Shown: positions 1 through 8,905, counted from the stretch's first letter. The stretch: DNA of 64,000 nt from Bacteroides sp. (GCA_014802335.1 JAAVCL010000021.1:1-64000); one strand, 5' to 3'. The notes: generated by a model not told the origin, from the letters alone. Numbers and translations: made by a program.

Positions 1-60
1 ATAGCGGGCTATGCGACTGATGAAAGAATCGAAAGGCGCCAAAATATTAATAAATATTAG
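1..60 (+). CDS. possible 3' end of an unidentified CDS
   Basis: Frame 1 is open from the window edge to a TAG at 58-60 and would encode 19 residues ending ERRQNINKY. It is far too short to identify and may be chance. Nothing else in the first 60 bases explains it. Confidence 0.2.
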   Translation: MAGYATDERIERRQNINKY

Positions 61-119
61 CCTTGAAGAAAACAATTTTAAACATTTCTTGGGTTTTCGT
101 AAAAAGTTTAAACGACTTC
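61..119 (+). repeat. dispersed repeat ending AAGTTTAAACGACTT, copy 1
   Basis: This ~59-bp stretch recurs almost unchanged at 7802-7864. Both copies share the blocks TTGAAGAAAACAA, TTGGGTTTTCG and TAAAAAGTTTAAACGACTTC in the same order. A shorter version lies at 22728-22748. No coding function is visible. Confidence 0.75.
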
Positions 120-308
120 TGAAATAATATAGAAAAAATTTGGAGCATAATTGCAAGTGTATTAACTTTACGAAAAGTTTGAAATCTCTTTCAGGAGGAA
201 TTCTGCAATAGAGAAAATAAAATTCAGCGATTAAAGTTATTAAAACGATTCTGTTTTAAAACTGAAATTATATCTTATACTAATCTTTTATCTAATATAT
301 TTGAGACC
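61..308. other. intergenic region upstream of gcvT
   Basis: This A/T-rich leader contains one copy of a dispersed repeat (61-119). I looked for a glycine riboswitch, which would be expected before a gcv operon in many other bacteria, and could not recognise its conserved core. No convincing TTTG / TAnnTTTG promoter pair could be placed. Confidence 0.4.
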
Positions 309-1403
309 ATGGAAGAAGAGATCAAGATGACGTGTCTGCATGACCGCCACGTCGATCTGGGTGCCCTCATGTCGCCCTTTGCAGGTTATGATATGCCCAT
401 TCAGTATAAGGGCATTGCCGATGAACACAATGCAGTCAGAAACGATGTAGGCGTTTTCGATGTCAGCCACATGGGTGAAGTGCGTGTTAAAGGTCCGGAA
501 GCTGAAAAGTTTGTAAACCATATTTTCGTGAACGATGTTACCGGTGCGCCCGATGGCCAGATATTCTATGGCATGATGTGCTATGAAAATGGTGGCGTTG
601 TCGACGACCTTTTAGTTTATAAAGTAAACGACAACGAATTTTTCCTCGTTATTAATGCTTCTAATATTGATAAGGACGTGGCATGGATAATGAAGAATGC
701 AGAAGGTTTCGATGTGGAAATTGCAGATGAAAGCCTTTACTACGGTGAAGTGGCAGTGCAAGGTCCCAAAGCGGAAGAGACCCTTGTTAAAGTTCTTGAC
801 CTCCCCGTTGAAGATATCAAGTTTTACAATTTCCGCACCTTTAATATCGATGGTGAAGATGTGATTGTTAGCCGCACGGGATATACCGGCGAGGACGGAT
901 TTGAAATTTACGGCAGTCATGATTTCACCCGAAAGGTTTGGGATAAATTGATGGAGGCCGGTGTGCAGCCATGCGGTTTGGGATGCCGTGATACTCTTCG
1001 TTTTGAAGTGGGTCTGCCCCTTTACGGTGATGAACTCACCGACGAAATCACCCCGATCGAAGCAAGCCTGAGCATGTTTGTAAAACTCGATAAACCTGAA
1101 TTTATCGGCAAGGAAGCATTGGCCGCTCAGAAGGCCGAAGGTGTAAAACGCCGCATTGTTGGCCTTGAACTTGAAGGCAACGCTATTCCCCGTCATGGCT
1201 ATCCTGTTGAAGTAAATGGCGAGCAGGTGGGTGAAATCACCACCGGTTACCGTTCAATTTCCACCGGTAAGAGTGTTGCAATGGCTATGATAAATAAACC
1301 TTACGACAAGCTCGGAACCGAAGTGGAAGTGCGTATACGCAAAAAGACATTCCCGGCCAAGGTGGTAAAAAAACGTTTCTACGACAAGAGTTATAAGAAA
1401 TAA
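309..1403 (+). CDS. gcvT: aminomethyltransferase (glycine cleavage T protein)
   Basis: T protein of the glycine cleavage system. It takes the aminomethyl group from lipoyl-H protein, passes the methylene to tetrahydrofolate and releases ammonia. The 364-aa length matches the family. Family hallmarks are the N-terminal FAGYDMPIQY, then FDVSHMGE, and VSRTGYTGEDGFEIY in the middle, with a C-terminal barrel domain. It is the first gene of gcvT-gcvH-gcvPA-gcvPB-lpd. The start could instead be ATG 327 (residue 7), which has GAAGAAGAG just upstream and gives a more typical N-terminus; I keep the longer call but the shorter one is about equally likely. Confidence 0.95.
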   Translation: MEEEIKMTCLHDRHVDLGALMSPFAGYDMPIQYKGIADEHNAVRNDVGVFDVSHMGEVRVKGPEAEKFVNHIFVNDVTGAPDGQIFYGMMCYENGGVVDDLLVYKVNDNEFFLVINASNIDKDVAWIMKNAEGFDVEIADESLYYGEVAVQGPKAEETLVKVLDLPVEDIKFYNFRTFNIDGEDVIVSRTGYTGEDGFEIYGSHDFTRKVWDKLMEAGVQPCGLGCRDTLRFEVGLPLYGDELTDEITPIEASLSMFVKLDKPEFIGKEALAAQKAEGVKRRIVGLELEGNAIPRHGYPVEVNGEQVGEITTGYRSISTGKSVAMAMINKPYDKLGTEVEVRIRKKTFPAKVVKKRFYDKSYKK

Positions 1404-1545
1404 ATGAATAAGTATGTGTTCGAAATTAATCTATGCGTTGCCTTATAAATCTGAGGTGAACATTAGAATTCGACATCTGCTGCCATGAATCCCAATAATG
1501 CGTTCAGCCGGATCCAAAATTTCATTCACATACAGCACTTCAACA

Positions 1546-1567
1546 AGAAGTCGTTCAAACGACTTCT
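1546..1567. repeat. near-perfect palindrome before gcvH
   Basis: AGAAGTCGTT and AACGACTTCT flank a two-base centre (CA). The right arm matches the AACGACTTC end of the dispersed repeat found at 61-119 and 7802-7864. It lies in the 218-bp gcvT-gcvH spacer about 55 nt before the gcvH start, so it could be a regulator site or a repeat remnant. Confidence 0.6.
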
Positions 1568-1621
1568 AAGTTAAATAATTTCAAACACAAACTTAATAAC
1601 AATTAAAACAACAATAAAGAT

Positions 1622-2005
1622 ATGGCAAAAGTAATGGACGACCGCCGCTACGCGGAATCACACGAATGGGTAAAAATAGACGGCGATATCGCCACAATAG
1701 GCATTTCAGATTATGCTCAGCATGCGCTGGGTGATATCGTTTATGTCGATATGCCCGAGGTTGGCGACGAAATCAGTGCCGGTGATGTTTTCGGTGCTGT
1801 TGAATCAGTAAAGGCTGCTTCTGACCTTATCTGCCCGGTTTCGGGTGAAGTTGTCGAAATCAACGAAGAGCTCGAAGATGCTCCCGAAAAGGTTAACGCT
1901 GATGCTTTCGACACTTGGATTATTAAAGTGAAAATATCTGACGCAGCTGAATACGATGCACTCCTTGATGCTGCCGCTTATACAGAACTTTGCGAAAATG
2001 AGTAA
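1622..2005 (+). CDS. gcvH: glycine cleavage system H protein
   Basis: Lipoyl carrier protein that shuttles the aminomethyl intermediate between the P, T and L proteins. The 127 residues match the family. The lipoylation site is K64 in ESVKAASD, and the fold-typical SHEWV (residues 13-17) is present near the N-terminus. The gene follows gcvT after 218 bp that contain a palindrome. Its last 8 bases overlap gcvPA (ATGAGTAA), so translation of the two is probably coupled. Confidence 0.97.
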   Translation: MAKVMDDRRYAESHEWVKIDGDIATIGISDYAQHALGDIVYVDMPEVGDEISAGDVFGAVESVKAASDLICPVSGEVVEINEELEDAPEKVNADAFDTWIIKVKISDAAEYDALLDAAAYTELCENE

Positions 2006-3320
2006 TAGATATATCCCCCATACCCCCGAGGATATACAACACATGCTGGAGAGAATCGGCGTTGATAGCGTCGATGCTCTCTATGCTGATGTTCCTCAGG
2101 AAGTTATCTTCCGCGGTGAGTATGCTTTGCCCGAGGGCCTTTCTGAAATTGAATTACGCGACTGGTTTAAGAATCTCGGTGCGAAGAATAAGAGTCTGAC
2201 CGTATTTGGCGGTCAGGGTGCTTACGATCATTATGCCCCCTCGGTTATTCCTCATCTCTTGTCGCGTTCGGAGTTTTACACCGCGTATACCCCTTATCAG
2301 CCTGAAATTTCTCAAGGTACGCTTCAATATATCTTTGAGTATCAATCAATGATAAGCGAGCTTACCGGTCTGGAGGCTACTAACGCTTCGATGTATGATG
2401 GCGCAACGGCTACTGCAGAGGCAGCTTTCATGATGGTTGCTTCGGCTCGCAAACGTAACACGGTGCTGATTTCCGCTACGGTTGCTCCGCGGGTTGTTGA
2501 GGTTGTGAAGACTTATGCCGGCTTTCACGGTGTGGAAATTCGTGAAATTCCCGAAATCGACGGTGTTACCGATCTGAACGCTCTCAACAGTATGCTTGAA
2601 GCCGATGATGTGGCCGGTGTTATACTCCCTCAGCCAAACAAATATGGCATCATCGAAGATTTTACAGGCGTCGCCGATGCCATTCATGCGCGTAAAGCTT
2701 TATTCACAATCAATGCCGATCCCTCCACACTCGCAGTGCTCAAATCTCCCGCTGAGTGGGGCGCTGATATTGCTTGTGGCGACGGGCAGTCGCTGGGTAT
2801 GCCTCTAATGTTTGGTGGTCCTTACCTCGGTTTCATGTCGTGTGGAAAAAATCAGCTTCGCAAGATGCCTGGACGTGTTGTCGGTGCAACTAAAGATGCT
2901 TCCGGCAATCGTTGTTACGTCCTTACTCTCCAGGCACGCGAACAGCACATCCGTCGTGAAAAGGCCACCAGCAATATTTGCTCAAACCAGAGTCTGATGG
3001 CTCTTTATGCCACTATTTATCTTGCCCTTATGGGTGAAAGCGGTCTGCGTGAAGTGAATCTGATTTCGGCTAACGGTGCACACTATCTTTACAAAAAATT
3101 GATAGAATCAGGAAAATTTGAAGCAGCTTTTCAAAAACCGTTCTTGAAAGAGTTTACTGTCAAGACAACTCTCGATATCAATAAAATTAATAAAAAACTT
3201 GCTGATGCCGGCATTATGGGTGGTATCGCATTAGGGGATGGTCTGGTTTCTTTTGCTGTTACTGAAAAGAGAACTAAAGATGAAATCGACACTCTCGTGT
3301 CTTTAATGCTGGAGGACTGA
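1998..3320 (+). CDS. gcvPA: glycine dehydrogenase (decarboxylating) subunit 1
   Basis: N-terminal half of the P protein, which decarboxylates glycine with PLP and loads the aminomethyl group onto GcvH. It is here a separate 440-aa subunit. Diagnostic stretches are YIPHTPEDIQHML at the N-terminus, FGGQGAYDHYAPSVI and YTPYQPEISQGTLQ. I start it at ATG 1998, overlapping the gcvH stop, because residues encoded upstream of this ATG lie wholly inside gcvH and do not resemble the family. The PLP-binding lysine sits in the partner subunit GcvPB, encoded 4 nt downstream. Confidence 0.95.
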   Translation: MSNRYIPHTPEDIQHMLERIGVDSVDALYADVPQEVIFRGEYALPEGLSEIELRDWFKNLGAKNKSLTVFGGQGAYDHYAPSVIPHLLSRSEFYTAYTPYQPEISQGTLQYIFEYQSMISELTGLEATNASMYDGATATAEAAFMMVASARKRNTVLISATVAPRVVEVVKTYAGFHGVEIREIPEIDGVTDLNALNSMLEADDVAGVILPQPNKYGIIEDFTGVADAIHARKALFTINADPSTLAVLKSPAEWGADIACGDGQSLGMPLMFGGPYLGFMSCGKNQLRKMPGRVVGATKDASGNRCYVLTLQAREQHIRREKATSNICSNQSLMALYATIYLALMGESGLREVNLISANGAHYLYKKLIESGKFEAAFQKPFLKEFTVKTTLDINKINKKLADAGIMGGIALGDGLVSFAVTEKRTKDEIDTLVSLMLED

Positions 3321-3324
3321 TAAG

Positions 3325-4794
3325 ATGAAAAAATACGATAAACTTATTTTCGAACTTTCTCGCCCCGGCCGTAAGGGCTATCAGCTCCCCGCTGATAAAT
3401 TCGAGACTGATGGTTTCACTGATATTCCCTCCAATCTTCTTAGAGAGAAGGCTCCGGAGCTTCCCGAAGTAAGCGAGCTTGATGTGGTGCGCCATTACAC
3501 TAACCTTTCGAATAAGAACTTTGGTGTCGACACCGGTTTTTATCCGCTGGGAAGCTGCACCATGAAGTATAATCCCAAAATCAATGAAGAAATAGCCTCA
3601 ATGCCCGAATTTGCCGGGCTTCATCCCTTGCAGGACGCTTCTTCAGCTCAAGGTGCTCTGGAATTGTATTACAACCTTCAGCAGGCTCTTGCAAGTCTTT
3701 CGGGTCTTGCTGAATTCACTCTCAATCCTTATGCCGGTGCCCATGGCGAGCTTACCGGTTTGATGGTGATGCGTCAGTATCACAATTCGCGTGGCGACCA
3801 CAAGCGCACCAAGGTTATTGTTCCGGATACGGCTCACGGCACTAATCCGGCGTCGGCTATGGTAGCCGGTCTCGAAGTTGTTGAGGTCAAATCCAAGCCA
3901 AACGGTTCTATTGATGTTGAAGACCTCAAACCTCTTCTTGATGATACGGTTGCCGGCATCATGATGACAAACCCCAATACTGTCGGAATGTTCGAGACCG
4001 ATATTCTCGAAATTGCGGATCTCGTTCATAAGGCCGGGGGACTGTTGTATTATGATGGCGCCAACTTGAATCCCCTGCTCGGAAAGGTGCGTCCCGGCGA
4101 CATGGGATTTGATATCATGCATATAAATCTTCACAAAACGTTCTCAACGCCTCACGGTGGCGGCGGCCCGGGTTCCGGCCCTGTCGGGGTTGCGGCTCAC
4201 TTGGTTAATCTGCTGCCTAACCCCCGTGTGCGTAAGGCTGAGGACGGCTCGTTCTTTGTAGACACAGATAAAGAAAGTCTCGGAAGCGTTTCTACTTTCT
4301 TCGGTAACTTCGGGGTTATGATGAAAGCATACGCCTACATCCTTTCTCTCGGTCGCGACAATATAAAGAATGTCGGTCCTATGGCCACTCTGAACGCGAA
4401 TTATATCAAGGAATCGCTAAAAGACGTTTATAAACTCCCCATCGAAGGCGTTTGTAAGCATGAATTTGTATTTGACGGGCTTACCGATAAATCAACGGGT
4501 GTGACAACTCTCAATGTTGCCAAACGACTTCTTGATTTCGGATTCCACGCTCCCACAATTTACTTCCCGCTTCTGTTCCACGAATCAATGATGATCGAGC
4601 CCACTGAAACCGAAAGTCTCGAAACTCTTGATGAGTTTATTGAGGTTATGCGCCGTGTGGCTCAGGAAGCAAAGGAAAATCCTGAATTAGTAAAGTCGGC
4701 GCCTGTAACAACCGAAATTTCGCATCCCGATGAAACCGGGGCAGCGAAAAATCCTATTCTCAGTTACAAGGCTCTTAAAGATTCTCAGAAATGA
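3325..4794 (+). CDS. gcvPB: glycine dehydrogenase (decarboxylating) subunit 2
   Basis: C-terminal half of the glycine decarboxylase P protein as a separate 489-aa subunit. The PLP Schiff-base lysine is K271 in HINLHKTFSTPHGGGGPGSG, the family signature. FYPLGSCTMKYNPK near residue 75 is also conserved. It lies 4 nt after gcvPA and overlaps lpd by ATGA (4791-4794), consistent with tight co-translation of the P and L components. Confidence 0.96.
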   Translation: MKKYDKLIFELSRPGRKGYQLPADKFETDGFTDIPSNLLREKAPELPEVSELDVVRHYTNLSNKNFGVDTGFYPLGSCTMKYNPKINEEIASMPEFAGLHPLQDASSAQGALELYYNLQQALASLSGLAEFTLNPYAGAHGELTGLMVMRQYHNSRGDHKRTKVIVPDTAHGTNPASAMVAGLEVVEVKSKPNGSIDVEDLKPLLDDTVAGIMMTNPNTVGMFETDILEIADLVHKAGGLLYYDGANLNPLLGKVRPGDMGFDIMHINLHKTFSTPHGGGGPGSGPVGVAAHLVNLLPNPRVRKAEDGSFFVDTDKESLGSVSTFFGNFGVMMKAYAYILSLGRDNIKNVGPMATLNANYIKESLKDVYKLPIEGVCKHEFVFDGLTDKSTGVTTLNVAKRLLDFGFHAPTIYFPLLFHESMMIEPTETESLETLDEFIEVMRRVAQEAKENPELVKSAPVTTEISHPDETGAAKNPILSYKALKDSQK

Positions 4795-6143
4795 AATCCG
4801 ATATTATCATAATCGGAGCCGGCCCCGGTGGATATGAAACAGCTCTTCTTGCCGCTTCGCGCGGTAAGAAGGTTGTTCTGATTAATGGCGGTCGTCTCGG
4901 TGGCACATGTCTTAACGAAGGTTGTATCCCCACAAAATGTATGGTTAAGGATGCGGCCGTGGTCAACGCTTGCAATTCAGGCGAATTCGGACTTAGTGAT
5001 TTGAATTTCAGATTGGATTTCAATAAAGTCGTTACGCGTCGCCAACATGTGGTTGAACAGTTGCGCAGCGGGGTGGACTCAATGCTGAGAAAAGCCGGAG
5101 TTGAGATAGTTGAAGGCAAAGGAAAATTTGTGAATCCTCACACAGTTGCCGTGGGGGAGAGGGAATTTGAAGCCGATAATATTATTATCGCAACCGGTTC
5201 TTCATCAAAAGCACTCCCGATTCCCGGGGCCGATGAGAACTTTGTGATGGATTCTTCGGCAATTCTTAAAATTGAGTACGTCCCTGCAAGTCTTGTTATT
5301 GTGGGTGGAGGTGTAATCGGACTTGAATTCGCCTCTGTGTTCAGCTCGTTCGGCTCGGAGGTTACGGTAGTGGAATACATGAAAAACATTGCACCAACCT
5401 TTGATTCCGACATTTCCAAGAGACTCAAACAATCGCTTGCAAAGCGCGGAATCAAGATAATCAACGGTGCCTCTGTCAAAAAAATCGAACAGAACAGTGA
5501 ATATCAGATTGTGGTGACTTACGACCTGAAAGGAAAAGAGGAAAGTCTTACTGCTTCCGATGTTCTGATGGCTGTTGGCCGCAAACCGAATGTGGAAGAT
5601 TTGAACCTGGAGGCTGCCGGGGTTGAGTTCTCAGCCCGAGGCATATCTGTCAACGACGATATGCGCACCAATGTGGAACACATATATGCGATCGGAGATG
5701 TAAATGCACGCATGATGCTCGCTCATGTCGCTTCATATCAGGGAATCCGGGCCTTGAACTCCATAGACGGTATTAAAGACAATATCAACTTCAATTTGGT
5801 GCCCGCGGCTCTTTTCACCGAACCTGAATGTGGCTCAGTGGGTAAAACCGAAGAACAATGTAAGGAAGAAGGCATCGCTGTAAAAGTAGGCAAAAGTTTC
5901 TTCCGCGCCAATGGCAAGGCTTTAGCCGCCGGCGAACCCGACGGTCTTTGCAAACTTATCTTCGATGCAGAAACCGATAAGATTATCGGTGCCCACATTA
6001 TGGGAGCCGAAGCTGCGCTTCTTGTGCAACAATGTTGCGACTTCATCACAGCCGGTGCCACCCGAGAGTCAATAGTACAAACCATTTTCGGTCATCCCAC
6101 ACTGGCAGAAGTGATTCTCTCAGCTGTTCACTCAGTGAAATAA
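4791..6143 (+). CDS. lpd: dihydrolipoyl dehydrogenase (L protein)
   Basis: FAD-dependent enzyme that reoxidises the dihydrolipoyl arm of GcvH with NAD+. The 450 residues show the FAD-binding GAGPGG near residue 9, the redox-active pair C40/C45 in GGTCLNEGCIPTK, a second dinucleotide-binding GGGVIGLEFAS, and the C-terminal HPTLAE with the active-site His-Glu pair. It closes the gcv operon and overlaps gcvPB by 4 nt. No 2-oxoacid dehydrogenase genes are nearby, so glycine cleavage is its obvious partner here; it may also serve other complexes. Confidence 0.95.
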   Translation: MKSDIIIIGAGPGGYETALLAASRGKKVVLINGGRLGGTCLNEGCIPTKCMVKDAAVVNACNSGEFGLSDLNFRLDFNKVVTRRQHVVEQLRSGVDSMLRKAGVEIVEGKGKFVNPHTVAVGEREFEADNIIIATGSSSKALPIPGADENFVMDSSAILKIEYVPASLVIVGGGVIGLEFASVFSSFGSEVTVVEYMKNIAPTFDSDISKRLKQSLAKRGIKIINGASVKKIEQNSEYQIVVTYDLKGKEESLTASDVLMAVGRKPNVEDLNLEAAGVEFSARGISVNDDMRTNVEHIYAIGDVNARMMLAHVASYQGIRALNSIDGIKDNINFNLVPAALFTEPECGSVGKTEEQCKEEGIAVKVGKSFFRANGKALAAGEPDGLCKLIFDAETDKIIGAHIMGAEAALLVQQCCDFITAGATRESIVQTIFGHPTLAEVILSAVHSVK

Positions 6144-6170
6144 ATTACGTATCTTCTTCTGTAGAAAGAC

Positions 6171-6242
6171 CATTACATAAAAGAATTGCCAATAAATGAG
6201 GTCTACAAGAACCTCATTTATTGGCAATTCTTTTATGTAATG
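6171..6242. terminator. perfect 32-bp inverted repeat after lpd
   Basis: Two perfectly complementary 32-base arms (6171-6202 and 6211-6242) enclose the 8-base loop CTACAAGA. The arms start CATTACATAA and end ATTTATTGGC-type sequence. It lies between convergent lpd (+) and the metallo-hydrolase gene (-), so it may act as a bidirectional terminator. It lacks a clean U-tract and is much longer than usual. Confidence 0.6.
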
Positions 6243-6280
6243 GCACGCCTACATTGTCGTCATTACCGGACGAATGTAGG

Positions 6281-6390
6281 GACGTGGCGTGCCACGTCTG
6301 GTGTAATACCGTCTTGTAATAAATCACCGTAACGGTCAGACGTGGCGTGCCACGTCTGTGTAAACACCGTCCGTAATAAATCGCCACGTC
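6281..6390. repeat. palindromic repeat cluster, two full copies and a half copy
   Basis: GACGTGGCGTGCCACGTC occurs at 6281-6298 and 6339-6356, and the right half GCCACGTC recurs at 6383-6390. The intervening DNA is also similar to that around other copies (CTGtGTAAACACCGTC). This fills the gap between convergent genes. Confidence 0.8.
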
Positions 6391-6449
6391 TGGGTAAACA
6401 CTGCCGCATTACCCGCCGCATTACCCCCGCAACTTATGCTAATGACGTC

Positions 6450-7091
6450 CTATCGGAGAAATGGATTCGAACTGCGCTCACGACCTATGGTGGTTGCCGG
6501 TCCGTGGCCGGGATATACTATGGTTGAGTCAGGTAGGGTCAACAGCTTGGATTTTACAGAATTAAGTAATGTAGTCATATCACCTCCCGGCAAGTCTGTG
6601 CGCCCTATGGAGCCTGCAAATAAAGAATCTCCTGAAATTACAAATCCATCCTTCTTATCATATAGCGCAATTCCACCCGGAGAATGGCCCGGAACGTGAA
6701 GTACAGTCAATTCACCTTCACCAATTTTAATTATATCACCATCAGTGAGATAACTATTGATAGACACTTCGGCCACTTTTTCTGAGATTCCAAACATCTG
6801 AGCCTGTTGCTTCATTCTTTCTCCAAGAAATTCATCATCTTTATGAGCTGAGATTGGCGCATCAAACAGCTCGGCTGCCTTGATGTTTCCTATCGCATGG
6901 TCAATGTGGAGATGGGTGTTGATGATGTGCGTTACGGTCAGATTATTTGATATGACAAATTTTTTCATTGCATCTTCTTCCTCTCTGTTAATCATGCCCG
7001 GATCAATTATTGCACACTTACGGGTGGCTTCGTCAACCACTACATAAGTATTTATGCCAAACAGACTGAACTCAAATTTTGCGACTTTCAT
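6450..7091 (-). CDS. MBL-fold metallo-hydrolase (glyoxalase II-like)
   Basis: A 213-aa metallo-beta-lactamase-fold hydrolase. The zinc-binding THLHIDH (HxHxDH) lies near residue 60, a second-metal histidine in HVPGHSPGG, the bridging aspartate in SGDSLFAGSIGRTDL and the last ligand in VYPGHGP. This arrangement is typical of the glyoxalase II / thioesterase-like branch, so a thioester or lactoylglutathione-like substrate is possible, but the substrate cannot be read from sequence. It is the downstream member of a minus-strand pair with rsmG, 43 nt apart. Confidence 0.88.
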   Translation of the reverse strand: MKVAKFEFSLFGINTYVVVDEATRKCAIIDPGMINREEEDAMKKFVISNNLTVTHIINTHLHIDHAIGNIKAAELFDAPISAHKDDEFLGERMKQQAQMFGISEKVAEVSINSYLTDGDIIKIGEGELTVLHVPGHSPGGIALYDKKDGFVISGDSLFAGSIGRTDLPGGDMTTLLNSVKSKLLTLPDSTIVYPGHGPATTIGRERSSNPFLR

Positions 7092-7134
7092 ACTCTTTAT
7101 TGCTTTTCAATCATCTAAAATAAATTACACTTCC

Positions 7135-7761
7135 TTAATTCACGGGCGTATATACTATTTTCTTCTCTTTGAAAAAATCTTCTGAGAAATAGTTTGTGAT
7201 GTCTATTACCTCTGAAGGGCGCCCCGAGGCTGCAACTTCTGCAGAAAGATCCCCTCCTTTTAGCGTAATCAATCCGTTGGGAAGGGCATTCTTTTGGTCA
7301 TCCGAGATATTCTTGCGGCATATTTTCAACAGATCTTTCTGAGGCATAACCGCACGACTCACCACAAAATCAAACTTCTCTTTACATTCCGCTACGTCCC
7401 CATGCATGAAGCTGACATTCCGGATTTCGCATGCTTTCGTTATTTCATCTGCCACTTTAAGCTTTTTGCCCGTTCGGTCAACAAGATGAAAATGAACATC
7501 CGGAAATAAAATGGCTAATGGAACTCCCGGAAAACCACCGCCGGTTCCAAAATCCAAAATGCGCGTTCCCGGCGTGAAATGTATGAATTTCCCTATTGCG
7601 AGTGAATGAAGAATATGATTAACCTCCAGATTCTCAATGTCTTTTCTCGAGATAACATTTATTTTTGAATTCCATTCAGGATAGAGCTTCTCTATCATTT
7701 CGAATTGTCTTCGTTGCTTCTCTGTCAGCTTCGGGAAATATTTGTCAATGTATTCTGCCAT
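7135..7761 (-). CDS. rsmG: 16S rRNA (guanine527-N7)-methyltransferase
   Basis: SAM-dependent methyltransferase of the RsmG/GidB family, which modifies G527 of 16S rRNA. The 208 residues include the SAM-binding DFGTGGGFPGVP at 70-81, preceded by NHILHSLA (a family marker), and VSRAVMPQKDLL further on. It precedes the MBL hydrolase gene on the same strand. Its upstream side faces the dispersed repeat at 7802-7864. Confidence 0.95.
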   Translation of the reverse strand: MAEYIDKYFPKLTEKQRRQFEMIEKLYPEWNSKINVISRKDIENLEVNHILHSLAIGKFIHFTPGTRILDFGTGGGFPGVPLAILFPDVHFHLVDRTGKKLKVADEITKACEIRNVSFMHGDVAECKEKFDFVVSRAVMPQKDLLKICRKNISDDQKNALPNGLITLKGGDLSAEVAASGRPSEVIDITNYFSEDFFKEKKIVYTPVN

Positions 7762-7801
7762 GATATATTATGAGGTGAAATAAACATTTATTGCGTTAAG
7801 G

Positions 7802-7864
7802 CAATCTTTGAAGAAAACAAATTTAAACACTACTTGGGTTTTCGTAAAAAGTTTAAACGACTTC
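7802..7864 (+). repeat. dispersed repeat ending AAGTTTAAACGACTT, copy 2
   Basis: Second full copy of the element at 61-119, with only a few substitutions. It lies between divergent rsmG and the DUF3127 gene, about 40 nt before the predicted promoter of the latter. Confidence 0.75.
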
Positions 7865-7904
7865 GATGTATTTCAATCCAAAATTATAAAAATTAATTTA
7901 ATAA

Positions 7905-7936
7905 TTTGTTCACTGAATAGAAATTTTGTACCTTTG
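7905..7936 (+). promoter_or_regulatory. Bacteroidetes-type promoter for the DUF3127 gene
   Basis: TTTG at 7905-7908 and TACCTTTG at 7929-7936 are 20 nt apart and match the -33 / -7 (TTTG / TAnnTTTG) pattern of the primary Bacteroidetes sigma factor. Transcription from here would give a ~195-nt leader containing two repeat modules (7962-8033 and 8066-8083). Confidence 0.65.
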
Positions 7937-7961
7937 CGTAGATAAATTCAAGATTTTAGAT

Positions 7962-8083
7962 TAAGTAGCCCTTGGAAATTCGAATATGTTGATGTAATTC
8001 TTAGAGGCTATGCCTATTTTCGGTCATTTTAGTCGAAAATAGGGGGAATTTTATCTGTAATGCAGGACGTGGCGTGCCATGTC
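7962..8083 (-). repeat. composite repeat: ~70-bp module plus palindrome
   Basis: 7962-8033 is the reverse-orientation copy of a module also found at 19473-19541, 24945-25013 and 35722-35790; shared blocks include TAAGTAGCCCTT and TTTTCGGTC. It is followed at 8066-8083 by the palindrome GACGTGGCGTGCCATGTC, whose outer pair is mixed (G opposite T). The order, module then palindrome, is the same as at 24945-25098. Confidence 0.7.
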
Positions 8084-8140
8084 CGGGGGAGAGATTGGCA
8101 CCTGCCAACTCATCAAGTGTTGTTAATAATCATATTAAAT

Positions 8141-8554
8141 ATGGATATAGAAGGAAAAATAATTAAAGATTTAGGTATACAGGAAGGTATCTCTAAAGCA
8201 AATAACCCCTGGAAAAAGCAGGAATGGGTGATGGAAACAATGGGAAATTATCCCAAACAAATAAAATTCACTGTTTTTGGCGAGCGTCGTATAGAGGAAA
8301 TGAAACTTGTCGTTGGCGAGGTATACCGTGTTTCGGTAGACGTTGAAAGCCGTGAATACCAAGGAAGATATTATACTGATGTCAATGCTTTTGGAGCTGT
8401 TCGTCTTGATGGTTCCATGCCTCCGGTGGCCCCGGCAGCTCCCGCGGCACCAAACCAGACATCTCCTGCTTTTGGTTCCCCCATGCCTAACCAGGGAATA
8501 GGAATTGACCCCTTTGCCGGTGGTGATTCCAACACAGATGATCTTCCTTTCTAA
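8141..8554 (+). CDS. DUF3127 protein with SSB-like acidic tail
   Basis: A 137-aa protein with an OB-like N-terminal DUF3127 domain (about residues 1-90), then a Pro/Ala/Gly-rich linker and a C-terminal D-D-L-P-F (133-137). That tail closely resembles the acidic tip by which bacterial SSB recruits repair proteins, so a single-stranded DNA role is a reasonable inference. I start it at ATG 8141 (MDIEGKI). A longer reading from 8060 would translate a dispersed palindromic repeat as protein, which argues against it. It has its own promoter and terminator. Confidence 0.85.
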   Translation: MDIEGKIIKDLGIQEGISKANNPWKKQEWVMETMGNYPKQIKFTVFGERRIEEMKLVVGEVYRVSVDVESREYQGRYYTDVNAFGAVRLDGSMPPVAPAAPAAPNQTSPAFGSPMPNQGIGIDPFAGGDSNTDDLPF

Positions 8555-8607
8555 TTAAATTGTCAATTGGCTGTGTTTTAAGCTGCCGATTATACATTTA
8601 AAATTAC

Positions 8608-8664
8608 ACGACATTCATTCTTTAGAAGATATGTTCATCTCCTAAGAATGAATGTCGTTCTTTT
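8608..8664 (+). terminator. intrinsic terminator of the DUF3127 gene
   Basis: ACGACATTCATTCTTTAG (8608-8625) pairs with CTAAGAATGAATGTCGT (8642-8658) and is followed by TCTTTTTT. Confidence 0.85.
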
Positions 8665-8718
8665 TTATATATAGCGTTCTTTTTTTGTATTCAACGTTCT
8701 TTTTTATATTCAACGTTC
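8656..8718 (+). repeat. 19-20-bp tandem repeat from the terminator tail
   Basis: The unit CGTTCTTTTTTATATTCAA and close variants begin at 8656, 8675 and 8695, with a truncated fourth copy (CGTTCAGG) at 8714. The first unit is the U-tract of the terminator, so the terminator tail appears to have been tandemly duplicated. Confidence 0.75.
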
Positions 8719-8905
8719 AGGAATTGTTTAATTATTAGTGCGGTTAATTATACATAAATTATTCCCATTGTGAGATAATCTTTAAATGCAAAAGGTTAAA
8801 ATTATAAAATAGGAGATGCATAAATGATGATTTTTACCAAGTGAACATTAAGAGGATTCGAAAAATTATGATAAATGTGCAAATTTTAGTTTGGATTTAG
8901 TGTAA

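Noticed and set aside
1-308. Glycine riboswitch upstream of gcvT
   Set aside because: No recognisable conserved aptamer core; the leader is A/T-rich and partly a dispersed repeat.
6342-6699. Short plus-strand ORFs in the repeat region and over the metallo-hydrolase gene
   Set aside because: One translates palindromic repeats, the other is antisense to a clear gene.
8060-8140. N-terminal extension of the DUF3127 protein
   Set aside because: These codons translate a palindromic repeat (8066-8083) and have no family resemblance; ATG 8141 is the better start.
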